From: Ahaetulla prasina
Lineage: Eukaryota; Chordata; Lepidosauria; Squamata; Colubridae
Direction: 5' to 3'
DNA length: 64,000 nucleotides
NCBI RefSeq assembly: GCF_028640845.1
Contig: NC_080540.1
Span: 231,659,794 to 231,723,793, forward strand
Shown: positions 1 through 10,076 of the stretch, in pieces
Numbering within the stretch: position 1 is the stretch's first letter
Layout: every line of letters begins with the position of its first letter
Notes under the pieces: generated by a model
Told to the model about the DNA's origin: nothing
Seen by the model: the letters and a program-made list of their open reading frames with translations, nothing else
The model's database searches: none
Position numbers and translations under genes: made by a program

Positions 1-913
1 CTAACAAAAATAGTTCTGGCTTATAATCTATGTGTTGCTTTAACATTTTTTCTAACCATGTATGTATTTTTGTCCAATATTTCTTTGCTTTTGCACATGT
101 CCACCACATGTGATAATATGTGCCCAGGGTCTGGTTACATTTCCAACATCTGGCGGACATGTTTTTAAACATCTTTGCTAATCTTGCCACCTATAAAACA
201 TTTTATATAGGTTTTCCTTATAGGCAGTTGCCATTGTCAACTTACAGTTTTTTTCCCAAAGCTTTTGCCATTTATCTAATTCTATAGTGTATCCAAGAAA
301 TTTTGCCCAAACTATCATTGTCTCTTTTACCTGTTCATCTTCCATTTTTAAGCTTAACAAGAAATTGTATATTTTCTTTATTTGCTTTTCATCTATCCCT
401 AACATTATTTGATCAAACATTGTTTGCTTTTTGTAGAAGCCACAAATCTTGATATCTTTCTCATATCTCATTTGTATTTGCATATGCAGCCACCATGATA
501 GGTCCATACCTTGATTCTGTAACTCTTGTTTGATTTTAAGTTCCCCTTCCATATTCAAAATATCTTTATATGTTAAGATTTTTTCCAGATTTACTACATT
601 TGGGTGGATATATGCTTCCATTGTTGATAACCAAACTGGTATTTTCATGCAGATTTTTGCTTTGCCTTTTCCCATACTAAAAGTAGAGCATTTCTTTGAA
701 AATACTTATGAATTTTATTTTATGATACCATAAAAAAGCATGCCCTCCTAACTGGAGATCATGATCTAAAAACAGTAATCTTCTGTGTCTGAGAGTTATC
801 CATTCTCTCACCCATGTTAATACAGAAACTTGGTAATACAGCTCCCAATCTGGTAGCCCAAACCCCCCTAGTACTGAACTCTTATCTGTACTAAATAATT
901 GACTAAGAGTCAA
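1..913 (-). mobile_element. L1 LINE ORF2 C-terminal fragment, broken
   Basis: The reverse strand carries the C-terminal part of an L1-type ORF2 protein, the endonuclease/reverse-transcriptase polyprotein of an autonomous LINE. Translation of 913-677 gives a GLPDWELYYQ segment followed by WVREWITLRHRRLL, typical of the region after the reverse transcriptase. After a frameshift near 676 the frame continues from 675 to an in-frame TAG at 178-180. The same frame then resumes to base 1, with a Cys-rich knuckle (CWKC, then H and C) at about 150-80. The copy is cut at its 5' side near 913 and runs off the window at base 1. The frameshift and stop make it a dead fragment. It has no host neighbours. 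Confidence 0.85.
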
Positions 914-1330
914 TTATTATTTATTTATTTATTTATTTATTTATGTTTCATATTTTTATACCGCCCTATCTCCCTAGGGACTCAGATAAAAATATACATA
1001 TAAATACAAATAAAAACATCCATTAAAAAACTTATTATAATTGGCCGAATAATTAAAATGATGATAATAAAAATAATAAAATCCCCATTAAAACCAATTA
1101 TAAAAACTATTATGGTTGGTAGCATAGTCAGCCAGATGTTTAAACCAAATTTGGCATTTTTATCTAACTATCATGTCCTTCCCAAGGACCTTGGATAGGC
1201 AAATGTTGTTTGACGGTGTTAAAGGTGTTGTCCTGGGATATAAGCTGTTCCAAATAAAGCTTCATTTTGAAATTGACTGATGGTAATTTTGTCAATGTCA
1301 CTGGAAGTTTATTATTATTATTATTAATCT
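902..1330 (-). repeat. (TTAT)n plus old retroelement tail
   Basis: A short TTAT array at about 915-946 is followed by a segment reading 'ataccgccctatctccctag', a diverged form of the GCCGCCCTGAGTC-type tail seen in the tRNA-derived SINEs of this window, in reverse orientation. The sequence to 1330 is AT-rich and looks like an old, unassigned repeat ending in a short ATT run. Only the tail resemblance is visible; the family is not identified. Confidence 0.4.
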
Positions 1331-1794
1331 AAATTGATTGGCTGCCAATTCCAATACATTCTGGAACAGATGACAGTGCAAAGACAGTAGCTGAGAAGTC
1401 ATTATGCATGCATATTGTTTTCTAAACTAAGAGTACGATGTGCCCACTTGGAAACATTTTTGCAACCTGCCTCAATCTCAGACTGTGGGTGGAATACAAG
1501 ACATAAAAATCAAACAAAATATAAAAGCAAAACATCATCAAGGTACAACAGTGTGCAATTAAAGATGTTGGTGTACGTTTTCTGCTTCAGGGAGAAAAAT
1601 CTCTTGAACTGAAACTGTTGGAATTTGCTTTAATTAAAATATGAGTTTTAAATCAGTGGCCAATTAACAAATTATTGAATTAAAGCTTTGTTCCTAGCAA
1701 TCGGCAGTGCAAGGAATCTAGAATGATATTGAGAATTTCAAGCTGAATCGTGTTAATGCAGTGTAGCACTGTTTAACAATATTTAATTAATCAG
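1331..1794. other. AT-rich noncoding stretch
   Basis: No repeat signature, splice-bounded frame or long open frame with recognisable content. A 65-codon open stretch at 1415-1612 shows no known motif and is probably chance. Confidence 0.4.
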
Positions 1795-1945
1795 TAGAAC
1801 AAATTGCCTCTAGAAGTTGTGAATGCTCCAACACTGGAAGTTTTTAAGAAGAGATTGGACAACCATTTGTCTGAAATGGTATAGGGTTTCCTGTCTGAGT
1901 AATGGGTCAGACTAGAAGACCACCAAGGTCCCTTCCAACTCTGTT
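1795..1945 (+). mobile_element. CR1 LINE 3' end
   Basis: The segment matches the end of the CR1 ORF2 frame and its short 3' UTR: a reading of the type LPLEVVNAPTLEVFKKRLDNHLSEMV, then the 'gactagaagacc...aaggtcccttccaac' tail. The same block recurs at 25.6, 26.2, 27.5, 43.8, 49.7 and 62.0 kb. The copy is strongly 5'-truncated, as usual for CR1, and leads directly into an ATTCT array. Confidence 0.85.
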
Positions 1946-2005
1946 ATTCTATTCTATTCTATTCTATTCTATTCTATTCTATTCTATTCTATTCTATTCT
2001 ATTCT
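1946..2005 (+). repeat. (ATTCT)n microsatellite
   Basis: About twelve near-perfect ATTCT units directly abutting the 3' end of the CR1 copy. The open frames that cross it are low-complexity artefacts. Confidence 0.95.
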
Positions 2006-2654
2006 AGTTCATAGCTGGTACATTTGCAGAAATTTAAAAAAAGAATGCCCACAAAAAATCAACAATAATCTTACTGTGTATGGGAGAATAGTACAGATGA
2101 TGTTACCTAGTTGGGTAATAAAATGTCTGCAAGCTGAACCAAGCTCAGAGAAGACCAAGGACTCTACAGAGAATAGTTCTGTTAGATACAAAGGGGAGAT
2201 AACTTTTAAAACAGATGTACAAAGGGATTTAACAGTAAAGGGCACTGCCAAAATGAAACACATTCTCCAAAGCTTTACTTTGGAAATCAAGAAAATGTTC
2301 TTTGTGTAATAATCAGGCAAGTGAAGTTAATAGAAATAAGCCATGGGTTCAGTTAAAGGCACTGAGCCATAAGCTTTGTTAAATAAGAATAATTGGTTAT
2401 TAACTATAATTCACTCAGTCATACAGAGTCATTGATGATCATCTGGAGCTCTTGTAAATGTAAATGGAATCGACAACTCTCTGCCCTTTTTCTTTTTCAT
2501 ATACACAATTCTGTCTGTTTCTAAATGAATGTGGAAGTTTAATCATGCTACATCTTAAGTATTTTTTCTTTTCTTCAGAGCCGTCTTCCATTCTTCACAG
2601 CCTCAGTAATTAAGTTGTTGGATTTGGCCTGGTGAACATGAAGCTCACTGGGTG
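2006..2654. other. Unassigned noncoding sequence
   Basis: Open frames on both strands (2009-2320) overlap each other and show no recognisable domain. No microsatellite or transposon ends seen. Confidence 0.4.
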
Positions 2655-2880
2655 ATTTGAAACATAAGGTGCCAGGCTAGAAAGCGGGAAAACTGTGTGT
2701 TCAAGTCCAGCCTTAGTCATGAAGCTGGTTGGGTGACTTTGGGCCAATCACTCTTTCTCAACCCAATTCACTTCACAGAGTTTTTGATGTGGAGAAAATA
2801 GGAGAAGATGTGTTGGATATGTCTGCTGCCTTGAGTTAATTGTAAAAATAATAAAGGTGGGAAATCAATCAATCAATAAA
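2655..2880 (+). mobile_element. CORE-SINE (MIR-like), plus orientation
   Basis: A tRNA-like head with a B-box-like 'gttcaagtcc' at about 2700 is followed by the MIR/CORE-type block 'gaagctggttgggtgacttt' and 'gggccaatcactc', then a LINE-derived tail ending in ATCA repeats. Diverged, with no intact target duplication found. Related copies lie at about 25.9, 52.6 and 54.4 kb. Confidence 0.7.
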
Positions 2881-3230
2881 CATGAGCCATTCCCCATAGG
2901 ATAAAACTAGGGCATATCTCAATGTAAGCCTCTGTGATCATTCAGGGTAAAAGCTGGGCTACAGTTGTAATAAATAAATGGACCAAATATAAGAAAACAT
3001 TCAAGCAGATTGGAACATGTACCATCTCCAGAAACAAGAAAGCATACTGTTTAGATTTCATTATTGGCATATGTGAAATCAAATGGCTCTGAATAGCAGC
3101 TAATTCTTTGGCCTCATGCCCGTCCCAACTTCTCTGTGCTCAAGGATTTTAGAAGCTGACACGAAGGTTTTGAAAGATATACAAAATGTCTTTATATCCC
3201 AAAATAATAATTAATTAATCCCAACAATAT
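2881..3230. other. Unassigned noncoding sequence
   Basis: No gene or repeat signature recognised between the CORE-SINE and the following DNA element. Confidence 0.4.
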
Positions 3231-3592
3231 ACAGGAAGTGCTCAACTTATGAACACAAACGGGACCAGAATTTTAAAGCAAGAAAGTTGTTAAGGGAAGG
3301 ACGCTTAATTTAGTATCTATATGCCATAATTGTTAAATGAATCAATCATGCAGTTGTTAAGGGAATCTGGCTTCCCCCATTGATTTTGCTTGTTGGAAGC
3401 CAGCTGGGAAAGGCGATTATGTGACCCTGGGATGCTGCAACATGCCAGTTGCCAAGCGCCCAAATTTTGATCACGTGACCACAGGGATGCTGTGATGGTC
3501 ATAAGTGACCAGTTGTAAGTTACTTTTTTTTCAGTGCCATTGTAAGTTTGAACGATCTCTAAATGTATTGTTGTAAGTGGAGGACTACCTGT
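3231..3592 (+). mobile_element. Nonautonomous DNA element, GTAGTCCTC family
   Basis: A ~360-bp element with inverted ends: the left end resembles 'caggtagtcctcgactta' and the right end is 'gtaagtggaggactacctg'. The interior has a 'gttgttaag...' section, 'gatcacgtgaccacagggat' and a TTTTTTTTCAGTGCC segment shared by four other copies in the window (6.9, 8.7/9.4, 29.0, 43.2 kb). It encodes no protein. Ends are preceded by TA and followed by TA, which would fit a TA-targeting transposon, but the class is not settled. Confidence 0.75.
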
Positions 3593-4014
3593 AATGCAAA
3601 GAAAATTGGATTTATATGGAATTTTTCTAGTAGTATTTTATACCTTCCAACTGCAGGACCATATTTTGCAGCCAGCTAGATGATTCAATCCACTATCTCA
3701 CATTTTCTTAAGAGTGAGGATTTATATATTACTCTCAGAGATGCAGAAGCTGCTCCATCAATTATTATAATCACAGTTTCCTTAGACCACACAACATTTT
3801 TTTCTTCTTTCTAGTCTAGGAAAATCTGTATTCTTTACCACTAGTGTTGCTACTTTCTGTGGTAAAGAAAGCTTTGGTTCTGGAATAATATGGAAAATAT
3901 CCAGCCACAAGCATGTCTTTCTCTTTTTTTCCTAGTTAACAATGAGCATACGCCAAGGTTTATGCGGATGAATATATGATATTATGTTTAATAGTAGTTA
4001 CTTATGTATCCCCA
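3593..4014. other. Unassigned noncoding sequence
   Basis: No repeat or coding signature recognised. Confidence 0.4.
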
Positions 4015-4200
4015 ATATTTACTTTATTTATTTACTCAATTCATATAGCCACTCATCTCAGCTTTACATGACTTTAGGTAGCTTATAATAAAACAAATAA
4101 AAACAACAAAATATATAATATTAATGAAAAAATAAACATAAAAATACAAAGCCACCAGCCATGATTTAACCTATCATTCATACAACCGAGAGCCTGGCTT
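4015..4200 (-). repeat. Degenerate SINE/LINE tail
   Basis: An AT-rich block with a TTTATTTATTTACT lead followed by 'gccactcatctcagctttac', a decayed version of the SINE/LINE tail in reverse orientation. Similar remnants are present at about 1.0 and 4.7 kb. Confidence 0.35.
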
Positions 4201-4287
4201 TATGAATATGTTAATGTTTTAAAATAATTAAAAAGTAATAATTGTGTTATCCGAGGATACCTGTCTCACCTTCATCTCCCCGTTCAA

Positions 4288-4395
4288 TTGAGTTGAGTAC
4301 AACTCCCTTTAGATTTTGCCTATGCAAAAATGTCATCAGAAAGAAATCAGAAGTAGTCGTTTTTCATTGCCATTCCCTTACTAGGGATTTCCCTC
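4288..4395. repeat. Dispersed repeat sharing a 'gagt...caactcc' block
   Basis: The 'ttgagttgagtacaactcc ... cattgccattccc' arrangement resembles segments at 10.08-10.22 and 27.83-27.94 kb (variants of 'actcctggtg' and 'tttgccatggcc'). Likely an old dispersed repeat of unknown family. Confidence 0.35.
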
Positions 4396-5000
4396 CCATG
4401 GAAACTTAATTTGCTCCTTCCTTTTCAGGATACTTAAAAAAAATAAGTGGCCACCAGGATAGATGATCATGAATTCTAATAGTCTGGTTTAATTTGTTGA
4501 CTACCACAATGGGGCTCAGCAAAATAAAAAATAAAAAAAATCCATGTTCAAATGAAGTCTCCTGTAAAATGCAATAATTACTGTAACTTAACTCAGTGTT
4601 AAGTTACAATAACTTAGCCTAGATTTGACTAGGACATGAATGATTAATGAGCATAATTAGCCATGGATCTACTTTTATTAATACTAATAATAAGTGTATT
4701 TATAAACCACTCATCTCCCAAAAGAGAAGTCAGTGAATAAGGTTATGCTCTTCATTTCCTACAGCAATCTCTCTGCCAGCTTTTACTGCTAGGGCAAAGG
4801 AAGTCGAGGGTGCCCATTATGTTATATATGTATGTATTTCCAATGAATTTGTATGTGAACGTGGCCTTTTCTCTGTTTTCCTAATGGCTGCTTATCAAAG
4901 CACTTAATAACGATTGACTTATTTCAATTGTTTCATTATAGATACTGAGGTTATTTTTCTTTTTAAATGTATGTTCTGTTTGTCAAAATTCAAGTTTCTG
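4396..5000. other. AT-rich noncoding stretch
   Basis: No recognisable gene. Another decayed 'aaccactcatctccc' tail lies near 4700. Confidence 0.4.
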
Positions 5001-5005
5001 AAAAT

Positions 5006-5194
5006 TGTTATATATCCAATTTTGGAGGGAAAATTGGGAGGGAAAACGCTTGATGTTTATTGGCTAACATACTGTCAGAGAAAATATAAAAGGAGAGCTT
5101 CTCCTCTTCTACAGTCGCTGGATTCACACCATGTATTAAAGAGTTGTTGTTCACTACGATTTGGCTCCTGTCTCCTCAATCGCCCAACTTAACA
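5006..5194 (+). mobile_element. Short solo LTR with 5-bp target duplication
   Basis: The segment starts TGTTA and ends TAACA, a 5-bp terminal inverted repeat with canonical TG...CA ends. AAAAT lies directly on both sides (5001-5005 and 5195-5199), a 5-bp target duplication. Inside are a TATAAAAG box at about 5085-5092 and an ATTAAA polyadenylation-type signal at 5135-5140, in promoter-then-polyA order. At 189 bp it is short for an LTR. No internal retroelement sequence is attached, so it is best read as a solo LTR. Family unknown. Confidence 0.6.
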
Positions 5195-5339
5195 AAAATA
5201 GTACAGAACAGCCTGTAGGAGAAGAAGCAGTAGAGTCTAAGGGCAGAGTGAAGGGAGGAATCAACCTGGAATCATTGTGTCCCCACAAGCCATCTAAATC
5301 CAACCCTTCTTGAATTCTATAAACACTTACCTAGAGCCA

Positions 5340-6051
5340 ATTTAGTGCTAAACGTTAGTTGACTGTATAGGTATGAGCAATAAATCTGTTCTGACCTAGG
5401 TTTACTTAGAAAGTATACAGCACAAACTTAGTCCCGGCAAACCTCTTTAGTTCATGCAGCTGTGAATTATTGTCATTCCAAGTTTAAAAGGCTTATCAGG
5501 GGAGTGTTTACAAACACCCACCTTATCTCCCTTGGAATGCTGCCCAAGAATAATTGCCACATGCATGGCAAGGCCAAACTTAGCACAGAATCAAACAGAA
5601 TGTTTCCACAGCTTTTACTGACCAGATGAACTAATTGCTTTCTGCAAAAGCTCATATCTCATTTGCTCATTTTATGTCTTCTGGGAGGGGCCAATCATCT
5701 CCAAGCCTTACTCCCAAGTCGACCCTGTTTTCTTAATTGTTCCTGTCTTTTGGCAGCTCTGCACATGCGCACACTGGGAACAGGCTCACACTGTTCTTCT
5801 GCCTCGCTGATGTCAGACTCCGGAGGCAGCAAAGAACTACCAGATGGCCTAGGCCCCCGCTCTGCCTCTGACTCAGAGCCATCATCCGAGCCTTCCCCAG
5901 ACTCCAGGACTGACCCAAGTTCCTCCCCAACCACCTCACTGTCTGAATCTGCTGCCAGCTCGGCTGGCCGCTGGTGGGCCACAATAAAATCAGCTTAACT
6001 AGAATTTAGTTCTAGTTACAGAATTTTGGTCCTGATTCTTCATGCCTGACA
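5340..6051 (-). mobile_element. LTR-like element with acidic open frame, reverse strand
   Basis: On the reverse strand the segment begins TGTCAGGCATG at 6051. It then carries an open frame (5982-5695, 95 codons) that is Ser/Glu/Asp-rich (ADSDSE, SESEAE) and ends in a basic run (AAKRQEQLRKQ). A TATA-like ATAAAATGAG follows at about 5675-5665. The same order (acid-rich frame, basic end, TATA) recurs in the LTRs at 8.73, 16.20 and 63.42 kb, so I read this as a related LTR. The left end is not resolved and I found no target duplication. The forward-strand frame over the same DNA (5663-5998) is its shadow. Confidence 0.45.
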
Positions 6052-6309
6052 CAGTCTATTGTAATGTCACCCACCTTTGTCAACCTTGTTCCCTTAAAAT
6101 GTATGAGAAACACAACTTTTAGATTTTCCTGGGAGCCTGGCATTTGCCTAGGATAACAAAACATGTCAAGATCCTTTAGCAGTTCCTTTCTCACCAAATC
6201 TTCCATTCACAGGCTTATTAATTTATACTCACTGACGTATACCTTGGTTAGACGATGTCTTTATTTTGTTATGTTCCACTTGAAATGTGCTTATGCTTGA
6301 CTTAAAACT
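6052..6309. other. Unassigned noncoding sequence
   Basis: No gene or repeat recognised. Confidence 0.35.
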
Positions 6310-6640
6310 TTAAAGTTGGCATTATAGAGGTAATTGATCATCCCAGAATGCTCAAAGGGGCAAATGGCAAGAGGAGCTTTGCAAAGATCCGTAGCACCCC
6401 ACATTTCTCTGATAAAATGTGAATTAGCAGTAGCCCCCTGCACCCCTGGGAACGCGGTAATGTGGCACTTTGTCCTCGTCGAAGCAAAGTAATAGAGCTG
6501 GGAAATAATAGATGGCCTCTGAGTTCAGTAATTATAGAATTTTATATCTACTTTTTTGGAAGTCCCAATTCGACACTTATTATTACTGTAGAAATGCGGA
6601 GCGCCCTTTCACCTCACAAATGAACAACTGAATTAAAAAA
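6310..6640. other. Low-repeat block, candidate conserved noncoding element
   Basis: A block without transposon or microsatellite signature, richer in G+C than its surroundings, with CTTTGCAAAG and TCAAAGGGG sites and AATTA-type motifs. It has no convincing open frame. The idea that it is a conserved regulatory element is inference from appearance only. Confidence 0.2.
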
Positions 6641-6914
6641 AAAAAGATCTTGCTCACTTCTTTAAAGATAACTATGGGCCTTTGTGGACTCTTTAGAAGT
6701 TGCTTATTAAACAAGGGGCTACATTGCATTGACATCAGAATGGTTATAAGGTCTGGGGGTGACCTATGTCAGCAGCCCTTATAACCATTCTTTTGTCAAT
6801 CTGCTGCCATATATTTATGGCATGTGTACCTTGACTGGACATGCAGAACCACCATTGTGTCTTTGTGGATGGAGGGCAATTGGCAGCTGATAAGCCAGTT
6901 TCTTGACTACCCAA

Positions 6915-7282
6915 ATAGGTAGTCCTTGCCTTGCAACCTGTTTAAAGTTACAACCGCACTGAAAAAAAGTGACTTTTCACACTTAAGACCATTGCAGCAT
7001 CCCCATGGTCATGTGATCAAAATTCGGACAACTGGCTCATATATTTGACTCTAGCATTGTCTCGGAATCATGTCATCATCTTTTGTGACCTTCTGACAAG
7101 AAAAGTCAATAGGGAAGCCAGCTTCACTTTACAACTGTGTTACTAACTTAAGAATTGCAGTGATTCATTTAACAACTGTGGCAAGAAAGGTTGAAAAATG
7201 GAGCAAAACTCACTTAACAACTGCCTTGCTTAGCAACTGAAATTTTGGTTTTAAATGTGGTCGTAAGTTGAGACTACCTATA
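6915..7282 (-). mobile_element. Nonautonomous DNA element, GTAGTCCTC family, reverse
   Basis: Reverse-oriented copy of the inverted-end element at 3231. It opens with 'ataggtagtccttgccttg' and closes with 'gtcgtaagttgagactac'. The Cys-less, noncoding interior again holds the 'gtggcaagaaaggttg' and 'ccttctgacaagaaaagtc' blocks. It is flanked by AT-rich DNA and diverged by several per cent from the other copies. Confidence 0.75.
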
Positions 7283-7639
7283 TTCCCAGAATGTTTTCTT
7301 GTCCTTTTCATGCAAGAGGAGCTCTCATTGGCCACAGGTATCACAAGGTGTTACTACCTTAGATTATAGAAAATAATTGTTGTTCACCTAAGCATTGCAT
7401 GCTAGATACCTTATTATTAAATTCACATTAAGTCTTATAGTAGTCTTTGTTTCTGTCACATTCAGGCCGCTGATTTTGAAGAAGGAACAATCATCTGGTA
7501 GAGTTCCTTTGCTGGTCACAAAGTTGTTCAAAATTTAATGGACAATAGCAGACTCCATTCTGCCCTGCAATGACTTAATGTAAATCATGAGTAAATTTAA
7601 ATGAAGTTATTCAGATATCTAGTCAGTTGACATGAATGT
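7283..7639. other. Unassigned noncoding sequence
   Basis: No repeat or coding signature recognised. Confidence 0.4.
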
Positions 7640-8165
7640 CCCTTGAGAAGAATTTCATGGGATGGGTCCAGGCGATCTGAGAATCTGGCTCACCCCAATG
7701 GGATTAATCTGCCACACCTGTGCTAGCGGAAGAGGCATGCTGCAGACTCTGACAAGGAATATTGGTTGGCAAGGTCCAGAAGAGCCTTTTTTGCCATGGC
7801 TCCAGCCCTCTGGAACATCTTGCCCCTCACCCCCCAGGTCACATCTACTGCCATCCTTTTGGCCTTCTGAAAGGTCTTGAAGACACAGCTTTACCAACTA
7901 GCCTGGGGCCCCAATGAGGGTGCACCATGTTTAGAGGTGACTCACCCTCTCCTCTTCCTATGCGGAACTTTGCTTCCTCCCTCTCCATCCTGCTTAGTTT
8001 TATTTTAACTGACTTTTTAAAATTTAAGATCTGTTTTTGAATGTTTGAATGTTTTATATTACATTTTATTCAATATCTGTAAGTCATCCAGAGTCGCATT
8101 TGGTGAGATGGGCAGCATGCAAGTATGACAAATGAATAAAACAAATAGCAATTGCAGAAAGTGAA
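7640..8165 (+). mobile_element. L2-like LINE 3' end
   Basis: Forward translation around 7795-7910 gives APALWNILPLTPQV and then a KVLKTQLYQLAW-type segment with one stop, the typical end of an L2/CR1-group ORF2 frame. The 3' UTR ends with 'gtaagtcatccagagtcgca' and 'ggtgagatgggcagcatg', a diverged form of the L2 tail, and an AATAAAACAAA terminus. The copy is truncated at its 5' end and decayed. Confidence 0.55.
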
Positions 8166-8196
8166 TTGAAGTAAAAACTCACATTGAGGTTTTACC

Positions 8197-8474
8197 CGGA
8201 GGTGATATTCAGCAGGTTCTGACCAGTTCTGGAGAACCGGTAGTGGAAATTTTGAGTAGTTAGGAGAACTGGTAAATACCACCTCTGACTGGCCCCGCCC
8301 CCATCTATTCTGTGCCTCCTGAGTCTCAGCTGATCAGGAGGAAATGGGGATTTTGCAGTAACTTTCCCTTGGAGTGGGGTGGGAATGGAGATTTTTTAGT
8401 ATCCTTCCCTTGTCATGCTCACCAAGCCATGCCCACAGAACTGGTAGTAAAAACAAAATTGAATCCCACCACTG
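8197..8474. mobile_element. hAT-type MITE, ACCGGT family
   Basis: Ends resemble CAGTGGTGGG...CCCACCACTG. Flanks GTTTTACC (8189-8196) and GTTTTACT (8475-8482) form a 7/8 target duplication, the length expected of hAT elements. The interior contains 'gaaccggtag' and 'gaactggtagtaaa' blocks shared with copies at 13.5, 17.7, 24.9, 39.4 and 39.8 kb. Noncoding. Confidence 0.65.
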
Positions 8475-8725
8475 GTTTTACTTCAATATGAGGTATTGAA
8501 GCTTTACCTCAAAACTACATAGGCTTTCAGTTACTTTGTATATCAACAACTTCAACAACTAAGCAGGTCACATGGCTCTTTGCATACATCCTTCTTTCAG
8601 AAGTCTGGGATTACATCATGGTCTCCTGGAAGACGTATTGCCATGGGCTGACCCCTTTCAGACGTTCACTTTGAATACCTGATCACTGCTTGCAGAAATC
8701 AGACATTTAAGACCAGAGACAAAAT
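8475..8725. other. Unassigned noncoding sequence
   Basis: Short spacer between two nested transposon blocks; nothing recognised. Confidence 0.35.
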
Positions 8726-9036
8726 ACAGGTAGTGTTGTGATTCCAGCCCCTGAACCTGGCCACATGCCCGAAAGTGACTCCGAGAGTGAGGGGGAAGGG
8801 CCGGTAAGGCTTACCTTGGGAGCACCGATTCTTTTGGCTCAGCTCCAGGAGTCAGAACCAGACCAGTCGGAGGACGTTATGAGGCCGTCATCCCCTGATT
8901 CCTCCCTTCTCCAGGCTACGCCTTCAGACCCAGCTGATAATAATAATCAAGCTTGGCTTGACCCACGCTTCAGAAGATTAGAGAGGTGGTGTCATCAAAA
9001 GGAAGGGTGGGGAAGGAGCCCCACCCCACAGGATAT

Positions 9037-9313
9037 TTTTTATTTTTTTATTTTATTTGCATTTATATCCCGCCCTTCTCCGAAGACTCAGGGCGGCTTA
9101 CACTATGTCAGGCAATAGTCTTCATCCATTTGTATACTATATACAAAGTCAACTTATTGCCCCCCCCCAACAATTTGGCTCCTCATTTTACCTACCTTAT
9201 AAAGGATGGAAGGCTGAGTCAACCATGGGCCTGGTGGGACTTGAACCTGCAATATTGCAGGCAGTTGCTGTTAATAACAGGCTGCATTAGCCCGTTGAGC
9301 CACCAGAGGCCCA
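9037..9313 (-). mobile_element. tRNA-derived SINE inside the LTR
   Basis: Reverse-oriented SINE: its tail 'atatcccgcccttctccgaa' lies at the left and its tRNA-like head 'gagccaccagaggccc' at the right, with the B-box-like 'gggacttgaacctgc' between. ATAT at 9033-9036 and 9314-9317 marks the insertion, which falls in the TATA box of the host LTR. The same family occurs at 42.75 and 55.82 kb. Confidence 0.85.
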
Positions 9314-9358
9314 ATATAAGGAGCTTTGGGACTGCTCTCACTCCACAGAAACCAAGAT

Positions 9359-9427
9359 GTTCTGTCTCCTTCCCCACTTCAGGCTGAAGGCCAGCCCGTG
9401 GGTCTGAAGTGGGGAAGGAGACAGAAC
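9359..9427. repeat. Perfect 24-bp inverted repeat, 21-nt loop
   Basis: Left arm 9359-9382 and right arm 9404-9427 are exact reverse complements (arm begins GTTCTGTCTCCTTCC), separated by 21 bases. It forms the last part of the solo LTR. The other LTR copies share the right-arm end but not the left arm, so the hairpin is private to this copy. Confidence 0.95.
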
Positions 9428-10076
9428 AGGTAGTCCTCACCTTATGACCACAATTAAGCCCAAAATTTATGTTGCTAAGTGAGACATTTATGAATTTTGC
9501 CCCATTTTACAACTTTTCTTGCCACTGTTGTTCAGTGAATCATTGCAATTGTTAAGTTAGAAACACAGTTGTTAAGCAAATTTGGCTTCCCCATTAACTT
9601 TGCTTGTCAGAAGGCTGAAAAAGCTGATTACATGACCCCAGGACATTGCAACCATCATAAATATGAACCAGTTGCCAAGCATCTGAATTTTGATCATGTG
9701 ATCATGCTGCAATGGTCATAAGTGTGAAAAATGGTCGTAAGTTATTTTTTTCAGCGTCGTTGTAACTTTGAATGGTCACTAAATGAACTATTGTAAGTTG
9801 ATGACTATGTAAGTTGATGACTACCTGTATGCGGTTCCTAGCTCATATAAAAATTGCTTATAATGACTTATAGCAAGGATGACTTTAAGAATAACTGATG
9901 TGAAATGTTTTATTTATTCTAGATGTGCATTTATCAAACCAATATTCCATTGGGAGAATCTGAAAAACATCCCAGGTCTTTGATCAAAATCAAAAGAAAC
10001 ATTCAATTCTAAATGCAATTCTACCTCAAATATGGAATGCTCAGAAGCACTAAAGCATTTTTGAGAAAGGAAATTG

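Larger units (their letters stand above)
8734..9428 (+). mobile_element. Solo LTR with acidic U3 frame, carrying a SINE
   Basis: Starts TGTTGTG and ends ACAGAACA, with an exact GGTAG duplication at 8729-8733 and 9429-9433. From about 8738 to 9030 an open frame reads as an acid/Ser-rich protein piece (PEPGHMPESDSESEGEGP, later ending in RRLERWCHQKEGW), parallel to the LTRs at 16.2 and 63.4 kb. The TATA box (ggatata in the other copy) is split by a SINE at 9037-9313. Removing the SINE leaves about 415 bp of LTR. The 3' end holds a perfect 24-bp hairpin. No internal retroelement sequence is attached, so it is a solo LTR. Confidence 0.75.
8726..9838 (+). mobile_element. GTAGTCCTC-family DNA element split by an LTR
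   Basis: The left inverted end starts at 8726 (ACAGGTAG) and is interrupted after eight bases. It resumes at 9429 with GGTAGTCCTCACC and continues to the right end 'gatgactacctgtat' near 9838. GGTAG is present both before and after the inserted LTR, so this element was there first and the LTR landed in its terminal repeat. The interior matches the copies at 3.2 and 29.0 kb. Confidence 0.8.

Noticed and set aside
1..913. Functional L1 ORF2
   Set aside because: In-frame TAG at 178-180, frameshift near 676 and missing upstream domains.
2009..2320. 103-codon reverse frame
   Set aside because: It overlaps an opposing frame, has no domain, and lies next to a CR1/microsatellite junction.
5663..5998. 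Forward 111-codon frame as a host gene
   Set aside because: It is the antisense shadow of the acidic LTR frame, is Ser/Pro-rich by composition, and has no splice or promoter context.
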